Under the pieces are notes generated by a model. The model saw only the letters and a list, made by a program, of their open reading frames with translations. It ran no database searches and was not told where the DNA came from. A stretch of 37,664 bases of DNA from ZC4RG30 sp965652645 (lineage in GTDB: Bacteria; Pseudomonadota; Gammaproteobacteria; Steroidobacterales; Steroidobacteraceae): NCBI GenBank assembly GCA_965652645.1, contig CBFGXE010000028.1, positions 1 to 37,664 of the forward strand. The letters run 5' to 3'. The position numbers and the translations under genes are program-made. How positions within the stretch are numbered: the stretch's first letter is position 1; each line of letters starts with the position of its first letter. Positions 25,782 to 34,546 of the stretch are shown here, piece by piece.

Positions 25782-26972
25782 TCAGCGCGCCGGCGGTGCC
25801 GGCGTGCGGAACCAGGGGCGCGGATCCACCGGGACATAGCTGTCGCTGGCCCGGGCGGCGTGGCGGATCTGGAAGTACAGCCCCGGGTCCTTGCGGCCGC
25901 CGGACACGCCGGCCGTGCCGAGGGAGTCCCCCGCGGCCACCTGCCGGCCCACCTCCACGTGCAGCTCGTCCAGGTGGCCGTAAAGGCTCCAGTAACGGTT
26001 GCCGTGGTCGATGATCACCAGGAGGCCCCGGCCACTGCTGTAGTCGGAATGGATGACCCGCCCCTCGTGGATGGCACGCACCGGCGAACCGCGCACTGTT
26101 TCAATTTCGACGCCATCAGACTTTTGATCACCCGGCTTTGAGGCGCCATAGGTCACAATGATCTTGCCATTCACCGGCCAGCTGAGGCGGCCGCGGGTGT
26201 TGGCGAAGGGGGCCCTGGGGTCATAGGGCAGCGAGCGGGTGGCCTGCCGCAGCTTCTCGATGAGGTCGTTGAGTTCCTTGCGTTCCCGGCGCCGGGCCTC
26301 CAGCTGCTTCTGGCGGGTGCCCAGCTCCTTCTCGATTCTGGCCAGCGCCTGGCTGCGCTGGTTCAGGGCCTTGTCCAGTTCGGCGACGCGCTGCTTCTCC
26401 TGCTGCTCCAGCGCGGCCAGCTGGGCGTCTTCGGCTTCGATCTTGGCGGCAAGTTCGTCGATCCTGGCGATATTCTCCGCCAGTTCGTCCATCTGGCCCA
26501 CCCGCAGGCGCCCCAGGTAGCCGTAGTAGGTGAGGTTGCGCCCCACCTCGGCCGGGTTGCGCTGGTTGAGCAGCAGCTTCAGCGGTTCGTTGCGGCCCAT
26601 CATGTAGGCCGCCCGGAGCTGCCCGGAAAGGTCATCCTCGATGCGGCGGCGCTCGGCCTCGCGCTGCGCCTTCTCGGTCTCCAGGTGCTTGCGGATGGCC
26701 GCGCGCTCGGCCCGCTCTGCCCGAAGCCGCGTCAGCTCGCCGCGCACCTTGGCCACCTCGCGCTCGGAATCGCGCAGCGCGCGCGCGCGCCGGTCCTTCT
26801 CCACGGTGTCGCGCTGCTGCTGGCGCTGCAGGCGCTGCAGCTCCTCGGTGACGCGCTTGAGTTGGGCCTCGGCCTTCGCCGCGTCCGCCGGCTGCGCGGC
26901 GGGCAGCACCAGCGCCAGGCCCAGGGCTGAGACCAGCGCGGCGGTCAGCAGGGTGACGCGGCGGAGCTGCAT
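25782..26972 (-). CDS. envC: Murein hydrolase activator EnvC (degenerate LytM domain)
   Basis: 396 residues. A signal peptide (hydrophobic LTAALVSALGLALVLPA) is followed by a long coiled coil (about 35-260) and a C-terminal M23/LytM domain. The zinc-binding residues of active LytM enzymes are replaced (the HxGxD site reads KSDGVEIET, and the last His site LYFQIRH starts with Tyr), as in EnvC proteins, which activate amidases during cell division rather than cutting peptidoglycan. The start is ATG 26972; a GTG at 26993 would add seven residues. It is divergent from the rhodanese gene, as in E. coli. There is no Shine-Dalgarno, and TAGACT lies seven bases before the ATG. Confidence 0.92.
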   Translation of the reverse strand: MQLRRVTLLTAALVSALGLALVLPAAQPADAAKAEAQLKRVTEELQRLQRQQQRDTVEKDRRARALRDSEREVAKVRGELTRLRAERAERAAIRKHLETEKAQREAERRRIEDDLSGQLRAAYMMGRNEPLKLLLNQRNPAEVGRNLTYYGYLGRLRVGQMDELAENIARIDELAAKIEAEDAQLAALEQQEKQRVAELDKALNQRSQALARIEKELGTRQKQLEARRRERKELNDLIEKLRQATRSLPYDPRAPFANTRGRLSWPVNGKIIVTYGASKPGDQKSDGVEIETVRGSPVRAIHEGRVIHSDYSSGRGLLVIIDHGNRYWSLYGHLDELHVEVGRQVAAGDSLGTAGVSGGRKDPGLYFQIRHAARASDSYVPVDPRPWFRTPAPPAR

Positions 26973-26979
26973 GAGCGCA

Positions 26980-26985
26980 AGTCTA
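26980..26985 (-). promoter_or_regulatory. -10-like hexamer TAGACT before envC
   Basis: TAGACT on the minus strand ends seven bases before the envC ATG at 26972. A start there would give a leaderless or nearly leaderless mRNA. The -35 region is poor (GCATTA with a 17-base spacer). The same hexamer precedes the AcuI/YhdH and parA genes. Confidence 0.35.
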
Positions 26986-27000
26986 GCCTGCACCGGGGGC

Positions 27001-27006
27001 TATAAT
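27001..27006 (+). promoter_or_regulatory. Consensus -10 TATAAT before the rhodanese operon
   Basis: A perfect TATAAT ends 11 bases before the ATG of the rhodanese gene, giving an expected leader of about five bases. No convincing -35 is seen at 16-18 bases upstream (CAAGTC). It would drive rhodanese-grxC-secB. Confidence 0.5.
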
Positions 27007-27017
27007 GCGAAGTCCTT

Positions 27018-27440
27018 ATGGAACGCCTCATCGAATACGCCACCCGGCACCCCTTCCTCGTCAGCCTGGCCGTGGCCATGGCCCTGGCCGTGCTCGCCTG
27101 GGAGCTGCGCCTGAAGCGCACCGGCTACGCCGCCATCCTGCCGCAGGAACTCATCCAGCTGATGAACCAGGGCGCGCCGCTCTACGACCTGCGCAGCAGC
27201 GAGGAATATGCGGCGGGCCACATCAGCGGCGCGAAGCACCTGGCCGGCACGCAGCAGGCCACCGCGGCCGACCACCTGAAGAAGTTCCGCGAGAAGCTGC
27301 TGTTGCTGGTGTGCGAGGACGGCAGCCGCTCCTCGGCGCTGACCCGCACCCTGCATGCGGCCGGATTCACCAGGGTGTTCAACCTGCGTGGAGGCCTGAA
27401 GACCTGGCGCGCCGACGGGCTGCCGCTCAAGCGCGGCTGA
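27018..27440 (+). CDS. Membrane-anchored rhodanese-like protein (YibN type)
   Basis: 140 residues. One N-terminal membrane helix (about 12-30, FLVSLAVAMALAVLAWEL) is followed by a single rhodanese domain with the CH2A-type LYDLRSSEEYAAGHISGAKHL and an active-site loop with Cys (VCEDGSRS). E. coli YibN has the same layout and gene position, beside grxC-secB. The sulfur acceptor is unknown. grxC follows after 10 bases. Confidence 0.9.
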   Translation: MERLIEYATRHPFLVSLAVAMALAVLAWELRLKRTGYAAILPQELIQLMNQGAPLYDLRSSEEYAAGHISGAKHLAGTQQATAADHLKKFREKLLLLVCEDGSRSSALTRTLHAAGFTRVFNLRGGLKTWRADGLPLKRG

Positions 27441-27450
27441 CGGGCGCACC

Positions 27451-27729
27451 ATGACCGCCGAAGTAGTGCTCTACACCACCTCCTGGTGCGGCTTTTGCGC
27501 GCGGGCGCGCCGGCTGTTCACGGAGAAGGGCGTGCCCTTCACCGACATCGACGTGGAGAAAGTGGAGGGCGCCCGCGAGCAGATGCGCGCGCGCAGCGGC
27601 GGACGCAACACGGTGCCGCAGGTGTTCATCGATGGCCGCCATATCGGCGGCTATGACGACACCCGGGCGCTGGATGACAAGGGAGAGCTCGACCCGCTGC
27701 TCAGGGGCGGCGCGCCGGGCACCAGCTGA
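27451..27729 (+). CDS. grxC: Glutaredoxin 3-type protein with a CGFC active site
   Basis: 92 residues with a thioredoxin fold. The active site is C13-G-F-C16 (TSWCGFCARA), while classical GrxC has CPYC; CGFS is the form in monothiol glutaredoxins. Cis-Pro (NTVPQVFIDG) and the glutathione-binding GGYDD segment are present. It should reduce disulfides or glutathionylated proteins. Its position between the rhodanese gene and secB is the same as in E. coli, which supports the symbol. It starts 10 bases after the rhodanese stop. Confidence 0.9.
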   Translation: MTAEVVLYTTSWCGFCARARRLFTEKGVPFTDIDVEKVEGAREQMRARSGGRNTVPQVFIDGRHIGGYDDTRALDDKGELDPLLRGGAPGTS

Positions 27730-27749
27730 ACTACAAAAGAGGAAACGAC

Positions 27750-28238
27750 ATGGCCGACCAGAATTCTCCCGCCGCCGGCAACGGCGCCGCCCAGGCCACC
27801 GCGCCCAACCTGGCGCTGCAGGGCGTCTACCTGAAGGACTGCTCCTATGAAGCCCCGCATGGCCCGCGCGCCGAGGGCAACTGGCAGCCGCAGATCAACC
27901 TCGACCTTTCCACCGCGAGCAATGTCATCCAGGGCGACCTGCGCGAGGTGGTGCTCACCGTCACCGTATCGGCCAAGCAGAACGACAAGACGCTGTTCCT
28001 CGTCGAGGTGAAGCAGGCCGGCGCCTTCCTGATGCAGAACCTGTCCGAGGAAGATGCCAAGCGCGCCGTGGCCAGCATCTGCCCGGGCGTGCTGTTCCCC
28101 TATGCCCGCTCGATGGTGTCACAGCTGGTCTCGCAGGGCGGCTTCCCGCAGCTGCTGCTGCCGCCGGTGAACTTCGACGCGCTGTTCCTCAACGCGCAGT
28201 CGCAGTCGGTGCAGACGGCGCCGCAGGTCACCAACTAA
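27750..28238 (+). CDS. secB: Protein-export chaperone SecB
   Basis: 162 residues. It keeps preproteins unfolded and hands them to SecA. The recognisable segments are GVYLKDCSYEAPHGP near the start, LFLVEVKQAGAFLM, and CPGVLFPYARSMVSQLVSQGGFPQLLLPPVNFDALF near the end. A strong GAGGA precedes the ATG. It is 20 bases after grxC. The SecB-specific Cys/Glu/Phe pattern is intact. Confidence 0.97.
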   Translation: MADQNSPAAGNGAAQATAPNLALQGVYLKDCSYEAPHGPRAEGNWQPQINLDLSTASNVIQGDLREVVLTVTVSAKQNDKTLFLVEVKQAGAFLMQNLSEEDAKRAVASICPGVLFPYARSMVSQLVSQGGFPQLLLPPVNFDALFLNAQSQSVQTAPQVTN

Positions 28239-28299
28239 GTACCCGCCGCTTGGTCGCGCAGTTCGCCGCGCAACCCGCCGCAGCAGGGGATGGCGGGTA

Positions 28300-29319
28300 A
28301 TGGGAGCCGCTCCGCCGGTGACGCACCCCATTGCCGTGCTGGGCAGTGGCTCCTGGGGCACCGCGCTGGCCATCCAGTTCGCGCGTGCCGGCAAACCCAC
28401 GCGCCTGTGGGGCCGCGATGCCGCGCAGCGCGCCGCCATGCGCACGGCGCGCGTGAATGCGCGCTACCTGCCCGAGGCGCCGTTTCCCGCCGGGCTGCTG
28501 ATCGCTGATTCGGTCGATGAGGCCCTTGCTGGCGCCAGCGACGTGCTGCTGGCCGTGCCGAGCAGCGGCTTTCGCACCCTGCTCGGGGAACTCAGGCCCA
28601 AGCTGCGGCCCGGGGTGAGCGTGGCCTGGGCCACCAAGGGTTTCGAGCGCGAGAGCGGGCTGCTGCCGCACCAGGTGGCGCGCGAAGTGCTGGGCAATGG
28701 TTATGCGATGGCCGTGTTGTCCGGGCCCACCTTCGCGAAGGAAGTCGGCCAGGGCCTGCCCACTTCGATGGTCGTGGCTTCTGCCGATGAGGACTTTGCG
28801 ATGCGCATCGCCGAGGACCTCGCCTCGCCGGAATTCCGCACCTACATCTCCACCGACATCATCGGCGTGGAGATCGGCGGGGCGGTGAAGAACGTGCTCG
28901 CCGTGGGCGCCGGGCTATCCGACGGGCTGGGTTTCGGCGCCAACATGCGGGTCGCGCTGATCACGCGCGGCCTCAACGAGATGCGCCGCCTGGGCGTGGC
29001 GCTGGGGGCGCGCGAGCGCACCTTCATGGGACTGGCCGGACTGGGCGACCTGGTGCTCACCTGCACCGATGACCAGTCGCGCAACCGCCGCTGCGGCCTG
29101 GCGCTGGCGCGCGGGCTCGGCGTGGATGAGGCCATGCGCGAGATCGGCCAGGTGGTGGAAGGCTGGCACGCGGCGCGCGTGCTGCGCGAGGTGGCGCACC
29201 GGCTGGAGCTGGACCTGCCGATCTGCGAGGGGATCTGCCAGATTCTCTTCGATGGCGCGAATGCGCGCGCGGTGATGCGGGAGTTGATGGCGCGGCCGCC
29301 GCAGGCGGAATTCGAGTAG
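28300..29319 (+). CDS. gpsA: NAD(P)-dependent glycerol-3-phosphate dehydrogenase
   Basis: 339 residues. It reduces dihydroxyacetone phosphate to glycerol-3-phosphate for phospholipid synthesis. The Rossmann motif is VLGSGSWGTALA; the catalytic Lys lies in GGAVKNVLAVGAGLSDGL, and LSGPTFAKEV and GLAGLGDLVLTC are family motifs. The ATG at 28300 is used; a GTG six codons later is an alternative. It follows secB by 61 bases; a 7-bp stem (28273-28279 with 28292-28298) sits just before the start and could affect its translation. Confidence 0.96.
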   Translation: MGAAPPVTHPIAVLGSGSWGTALAIQFARAGKPTRLWGRDAAQRAAMRTARVNARYLPEAPFPAGLLIADSVDEALAGASDVLLAVPSSGFRTLLGELRPKLRPGVSVAWATKGFERESGLLPHQVAREVLGNGYAMAVLSGPTFAKEVGQGLPTSMVVASADEDFAMRIAEDLASPEFRTYISTDIIGVEIGGAVKNVLAVGAGLSDGLGFGANMRVALITRGLNEMRRLGVALGARERTFMGLAGLGDLVLTCTDDQSRNRRCGLALARGLGVDEAMREIGQVVEGWHAARVLREVAHRLELDLPICEGICQILFDGANARAVMRELMARPPQAEFE

Positions 29320-29322
29320 GTG

Positions 29323-29362
29323 AATGGGGCGGTGGACGACCATGGTCGCCACCGCCCGCATT
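29323..29362. terminator. Long imperfect hairpin after gpsA
   Basis: GGGCGGTGG (29327-29335) pairs with CCACCGCCC (29349-29357); the CGACCATGGTCG palindrome forms the top, with one bulged A, and AATG/CATT extend the base. It follows the gpsA stop by a few bases and lies in the gap before the convergent trmL stop at 29429. No T-run follows. The remaining gap to 29428 shows nothing else I can support. Confidence 0.55.
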
Positions 29363-29428
29363 GGCACCATCCAGCTGGCCGCCCAATGGCGTGGCGCCGC
29401 CGGGATCAGTCGTCGTTGCTGTCTTGCG

Positions 29429-29902
29429 TCATGTACCGCCCGACGGCGCGCCGAAACCGTTCTGTCGCCACGCCTCATACACCACCACCGCGACGGCATT
29501 GGAAAGATTCAGGCTGCGGTTGGACGGCCGCATGGGAATGCGCACCCGCTGGTGCGGCGGCAGCGTCGCCGCCACCCCATCGGGCAGGCCGCTGGTCTCG
29601 CGACCGAAGAGCAGGCAGTCGCCGGGCCGGTACGCCACCTCGTGGTAACCCCGCGTGCCATCGGTCTCGATCACGAACAGCCGGTGGGATGACAGCGCGG
29701 CCAGGCAGGCCGCCAGGTCCGGATGCACCGTGACGCGCGCCAGGTCGTGGTAGTCGAGTCCCGCGCGGCGCAGCTGCGGCTCCGACAGGTCGAAGCCCAG
29801 CGGCTCCACCAGGTGCAGTTGGGCGCCCGTGTTGGCGCACAGCCGGATGGAATTGCCGGTATTGGGCGGGATTTCCGGCTGGTACAGGATGATGTTGAAC
29901 AC
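29429..29902 (-). CDS. trmL: tRNA (cytidine/uridine-2'-O-)-methyltransferase TrmL
   Basis: 157 residues, same length as E. coli TrmL. It methylates the 2'-O of the wobble base (position 34) of leucine tRNAs. It is a SPOUT enzyme with the N-terminal QPEIPPNTGNSIRLCANTG, the GRETSGLP segment and the C-terminal knot RIPMRPSNRSLNLSNAVAVVVYEAWRQ. The start is GTG 29902 with GAGGG upstream. It is divergent from pyrD and convergent with gpsA; in E. coli cysE sits between gpsA and trmL, and it is not here. Confidence 0.95.
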   Translation of the reverse strand: MFNIILYQPEIPPNTGNSIRLCANTGAQLHLVEPLGFDLSEPQLRRAGLDYHDLARVTVHPDLAACLAALSSHRLFVIETDGTRGYHEVAYRPGDCLLFGRETSGLPDGVAATLPPHQRVRIPMRPSNRSLNLSNAVAVVVYEAWRQNGFGAPSGGT

Positions 29903-29944
29903 GCTGACCCTCGATGCTGCGCTGCGGTCGCCGCCATTCTGGGG

Positions 29945-29950
29945 GATAAT
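29945..29950 (+). promoter_or_regulatory. -10-like GATAAT six bases before the dihydroorotate dehydrogenase start
   Basis: GATAAT ends at 29950, and the ATG is at 29957. The expected transcription start would coincide with the ATG, and no Shine-Dalgarno is seen. The -35 region is poor. This is one of several leaderless-type starts in the window. Confidence 0.4.
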
Positions 29951-29956
29951 TGCAGC

Positions 29957-30937
29957 ATGAATGCCGCCTTCGAATCGCCCTCCGCGGCCCCCCGGCGACC
30001 GGCGCCGCAGTGGCAGCCGCCCCCCGCCTCCCTGGCGCTGGATTTCTGCGGCATGCAGTTCGCCTCGCCCATCGTGCTGCTGTCCGGCTGCGTGGGTTTC
30101 GGCGAGGAATACACCCGCGTGGCCGGTTTCTCCAACCGCGACGTGGGCGCCATCTGCCTGAAGGGCACCACCGGCCAGCCACGCCTGGGCAACAAGCCGC
30201 ACCGTGTGTACGAAACGCCCATGGGCATGCTCAATGCCATCGGCCTGCAGAATCCCGGCGTCGATGTGGTGGTGCGCGAGATCCTGCCCACGCTCGATTT
30301 CTCCGAGACGCGCTTCATCGCCAACGTCTCCGGTTCCACGGTGGAGGAATACATCGAGGTCACCGCGCGCTTCGATGACTCGCCCATCGACGCCATCGAG
30401 ATCAACATCTCCTGTCCCAACGTGAAGGAAGGCGGCGTGCAGTTCGGCAACTCGCCGGAGATGTCCGCGCGCGTGGTGGCGGCCTGCCGCAAGGTCACGA
30501 AGAAGCCGCTGATCACCAAGCTCTCGCCCAACCAGACCGACATACAGCTCAACGCGCGCGGCTGCATCGAGGCGGGCACCGATGCCTTCGCGGTGATCAA
30601 CACCGTGATGGGCATGGCGATTGATCCGCGCAGCGGCAAGCCGGTGATCGGCAACCGCCAGGGTGGACTGTCGGGCCCGGCGATCAAGCCCATCGCGCTG
30701 CTGAAGGTGGCGCAGGTGAGCGAAGTGGCGCGGCCGCACCGCATCCCCATCATCGGCCAGGGCGGCATCGTGAATGCGGAGGATGCGCTGGAATTCCTGC
30801 ACGCCGGCGCCACCGCGGTAGGCGTGGGCACGGCGCTGTTCTACGACCCGCTGGTGTGCCCGAAGATCAACCAGGGCATCGCCGGTTACCTGGCGGCAAA
30901 GGGCCTGGCCTCGATCAGCGGGCTGGCCGCCGCCTAG
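29957..30937 (+). CDS. pyrD: Dihydroorotate dehydrogenase, class 1B type
   Basis: 326 residues, a FMN TIM-barrel enzyme for pyrimidine synthesis (dihydroorotate to orotate). The class 1B hallmarks are KGTTGQPRLGNKPHRVYETPMGMLNAIGLQNPG and the catalytic Cys in INISCPNVKEGG, followed by KLSPNQTDI and GQGGI near the phosphate site. A Pro/Ala-rich leader of about 26 residues precedes the barrel. Class 1B enzymes normally pair with the PyrK electron-transfer subunit, and no pyrK lies beside it. The related NAD-dependent dihydropyrimidine dehydrogenase subunit (PreA) is an alternative. The stop overlaps the convergent TraB/GumN stop by four bases (CTAG). Confidence 0.85.
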   Translation: MNAAFESPSAAPRRPAPQWQPPPASLALDFCGMQFASPIVLLSGCVGFGEEYTRVAGFSNRDVGAICLKGTTGQPRLGNKPHRVYETPMGMLNAIGLQNPGVDVVVREILPTLDFSETRFIANVSGSTVEEYIEVTARFDDSPIDAIEINISCPNVKEGGVQFGNSPEMSARVVAACRKVTKKPLITKLSPNQTDIQLNARGCIEAGTDAFAVINTVMGMAIDPRSGKPVIGNRQGGLSGPAIKPIALLKVAQVSEVARPHRIPIIGQGGIVNAEDALEFLHAGATAVGVGTALFYDPLVCPKINQGIAGYLAAKGLASISGLAAA

Positions 30938-31878
30938 AACTTCTCGGCCTTGATGCCGCGGGCCGCCAGCCGCTGCTGCACGCTGTCCGGCCCGACCAGG
31001 TGGCCGCCACCCACTGCCACGAAGGCCACGCCCGCGCCCTTCAGCAACGCCTCGAGCTGGCCGGCCCAGTTCTCGTTGCGCCGCGCGAACAGCACGTCAT
31101 AGGACATGGCGCCTGACGTGGCGTCCTCGCCCGTGCGCACGCCCTCGATGTAGGCGGCAAGCGGCTTGATGTCGCCCTTCATCCAGGCGCGCACGGCCTC
31201 GTCCATGGAGCGGGTCGCGGCGTCGAGTTCCTCATCCGTCATGGCCAGCAGCGCCTTCAGCGCGGCCAGCTGCTCCTCGTCCGTGCCGCCGGCCAGCCAG
31301 TCGATCTGCTGTTCGGCCGTCTCCAGGCCCCGGATCTCCAGGCCCTTCTCCCGCGCCAGCCGCATCAGTACGGTGTCGGCGCCGGACTCCGCGTCGTAGC
31401 CGGCGGACATCAGCGGCACCACACCCAGCATCACCGTGGCGAACCAGGGCCGGGTCATCTCGATCGCCGCCCCCATCACGGCGCCGTTGGGGGCGCGCTC
31501 CAGCAGCTTGCGCAGCTGGGTGCGTTCGCCCTCGGTGAGGCGGGAGGACAGCGGCTTGTCTGGCGACATCGCCTTCTGCAGCATGGTCATCCCCAGGGCC
31601 AGCTCGCCGCCCGGGGGGATGTCCACTTCCACCCAGAGCTGCCTCGCCTCCTCCAGCGCCCCCATCACGCGCGGGGTCCGCCAGGTAATGGAGGGATCCA
31701 GCAGGTGCACCGTGCCGAAGAGGTAGATGGTGGAATCCGCGTCCCGGACCACCCACATCGGGGGCTCGGCCGGGGCCGGCGCCGGGAAGGCGGCCAGTGC
31801 CAGCGCCAGCAGCAGGCCGCCCCAGGCCAGGCGCAGGCATTCGGGCAGCGACCGGCGCGCAACATGTGCTGTCTTCAT
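30934..31878 (-). CDS. TraB/GumN family protein
   Basis: 314 residues with an N-terminal signal sequence (LAWGGLLLALALAAFPAPAPA). The family motifs are TIYLFGTVHLLDP, RGLETAEQQIDWL and a C-terminal VAVGGGHLVGPDSV. The TraB/GumN/TIKI family is related to metalloproteases; the conserved GTVHL His, ETAEQ Glu and GGGHL His are present, so a periplasmic hydrolase is possible, though unproven. The start is taken as ATG 31878; ATG 31905 is an alternative that lies eight bases after a GATAAC hexamer. It is convergent with pyrD and divergent from the aminotransferase. Confidence 0.85.
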   Translation of the reverse strand: MKTAHVARRSLPECLRLAWGGLLLALALAAFPAPAPAEPPMWVVRDADSTIYLFGTVHLLDPSITWRTPRVMGALEEARQLWVEVDIPPGGELALGMTMLQKAMSPDKPLSSRLTEGERTQLRKLLERAPNGAVMGAAIEMTRPWFATVMLGVVPLMSAGYDAESGADTVLMRLAREKGLEIRGLETAEQQIDWLAGGTDEEQLAALKALLAMTDEELDAATRSMDEAVRAWMKGDIKPLAAYIEGVRTGEDATSGAMSYDVLFARRNENWAGQLEALLKGAGVAFVAVGGGHLVGPDSVQQRLAARGIKAEKF

Positions 31879-31995
31879 CCCTGTCATTTCCCGTATCCCC
31901 CGCATGCGTGCAGGTTATCCCATCCAATGGTCCGTGGATGAACGGGCGCGTTTTCCATAGAATTGCGCACCTTTTCAGCCCCTCCCGGGACTCCC

Positions 31996-33087
31996 ATGCC
32001 AGCCACCGAGACCATCAACTTCACGCGCGGCGTGCCCGCGAATGAATCCTTCCCCTCTGCCGAGATGGCTGCCTGCGCGCAGCGCGTGCTCGAGAAGCAG
32101 GCCGTGGCCGTGCTGCAGTACGGGCCGGCGGCCGGCCTCGCCTCGCTGCGCGAGTGGCTGGCGCAGTGGCAGCAGGTGCCGGTGGAGCGCGTGCTCACGG
32201 GCAACGGCTCGCTGGAGCTGGTGGAGTTCCTGTGCATCGCGCTGCTCTCGCGCGGGGACTTCGTGCTCACCGAGGCGCCGAGCTATGACCGCGCCATCAC
32301 GCTGTTCCGCCGCAATGGCGCGGAAGTGGACGGCGTGCCGCTGCAGGCCGATGGCCCGGACATCGAGGCCCTGGAAGCGCAGCTGCGCCGCCGCGTGCCA
32401 AAGCTCTTCTATGTGATCCCCGACTTCCAGAACCCCGCCGGCGCCACCTGCTCGCTGGCCAAGCGCCGCCGCATCGTGGAGCTGGCCGAGCAGTACAACT
32501 TCCTGCTGCTGGAGGATGCGCCCTACCGCCTGCTGCGCTACCGCGGCAGCGACGAGCCCACGCTGTATTCGCTGGCACCGCACCGCGTGCTGCACATGAG
32601 CTCCTTCACCAAGCTCATCGCCCCCGGCGTGCGCACCGGCTTCATGCTGGGCGAGCCCGCCACGCTCGCCAGGATCGGCAAGGTCGCCGAGGACACCTAC
32701 ATCTCCCCGGGCTACTTCGCCCACGGCGTCACCGCCGAGTGGTGCCGCGAGGGCAGGCTGCAGCCGCAGATCGAGCGCCTGAAGCAGCTCTACGCCCCGC
32801 GCCTGGATGCCACGCTGGCCGCCCTCGACAAGTACATTCCCGATGCCGTGGCCACGCGCCCCAACGGCGGCTTCTTCCTGTCACTCACGCTGCCGGAAGG
32901 CACCTCCACCACGGCGGTGCGCGCCGCGGCCACGAAGCACAACCTGAACCTGGCGGACGGCCTCGCCTTCTTCCCCAATGGGGGCGGCGAACGTTTCCTG
33001 CGACTGCCCTTCTGCGCGCTGACGCCGGCCCAGATCGACGAAGGCATCCGCCGCCTCTCGCTGGCCGTCAAGGAAGTCCGCGGGTAA
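31996..33087 (+). CDS. PLP-dependent class I/II aminotransferase
   Basis: 363 residues, fold type I. The PLP Lys lies in SSFTKLIAPGVRTGFML, with the Asn/Asp pattern VIPDFQNPAGAT and LLEDAPYRLLRY that bind the cofactor; the C-terminal FLRLPFCALTPAQIDEGIRRL is typical. It resembles the 2-aminoadipate/MocR-type aminotransferase group (LysN-like); the substrate is not determined. There is no GntR DNA-binding domain. The start at 31996 is preferred to an in-frame ATG at 31963. A TAGAAT at 31959-31964 may be its -10. Confidence 0.9.
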   Translation: MPATETINFTRGVPANESFPSAEMAACAQRVLEKQAVAVLQYGPAAGLASLREWLAQWQQVPVERVLTGNGSLELVEFLCIALLSRGDFVLTEAPSYDRAITLFRRNGAEVDGVPLQADGPDIEALEAQLRRRVPKLFYVIPDFQNPAGATCSLAKRRRIVELAEQYNFLLLEDAPYRLLRYRGSDEPTLYSLAPHRVLHMSSFTKLIAPGVRTGFMLGEPATLARIGKVAEDTYISPGYFAHGVTAEWCREGRLQPQIERLKQLYAPRLDATLAALDKYIPDAVATRPNGGFFLSLTLPEGTSTTAVRAAATKHNLNLADGLAFFPNGGGERFLRLPFCALTPAQIDEGIRRLSLAVKEVRG

Positions 33088-33096
33088 CACCTGCAG

Positions 33097-33127
33097 GCGG
33101 CCACGCGAGTTGAAGTCGTGTGGCCGC
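33097..33127. terminator. Terminator-like hairpin between the aminotransferase gene and ntrC
   Basis: GCGGCCAC (33097-33104) pairs with GTGGCCGC (33120-33127) around a 15-base loop, followed on the plus strand by GCTTTCTC. It lies between two convergent genes and could end both transcripts; the tail is better on the plus strand. Confidence 0.6.
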
Positions 33128-33142
33128 GCTTTCTCATCGGAT

Positions 33143-34543
<1,401 letters not shown>

Positions 34544-34546
34544 GTA

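Noticed and set aside
28239..28299. Terminator between secB and gpsA
   Set aside because: A 7-bp stem (28273-28279 with 28292-28298) exists but ends two bases before the gpsA start and has no T-run; it is more likely to affect gpsA translation, or to be chance, than to be a terminator.
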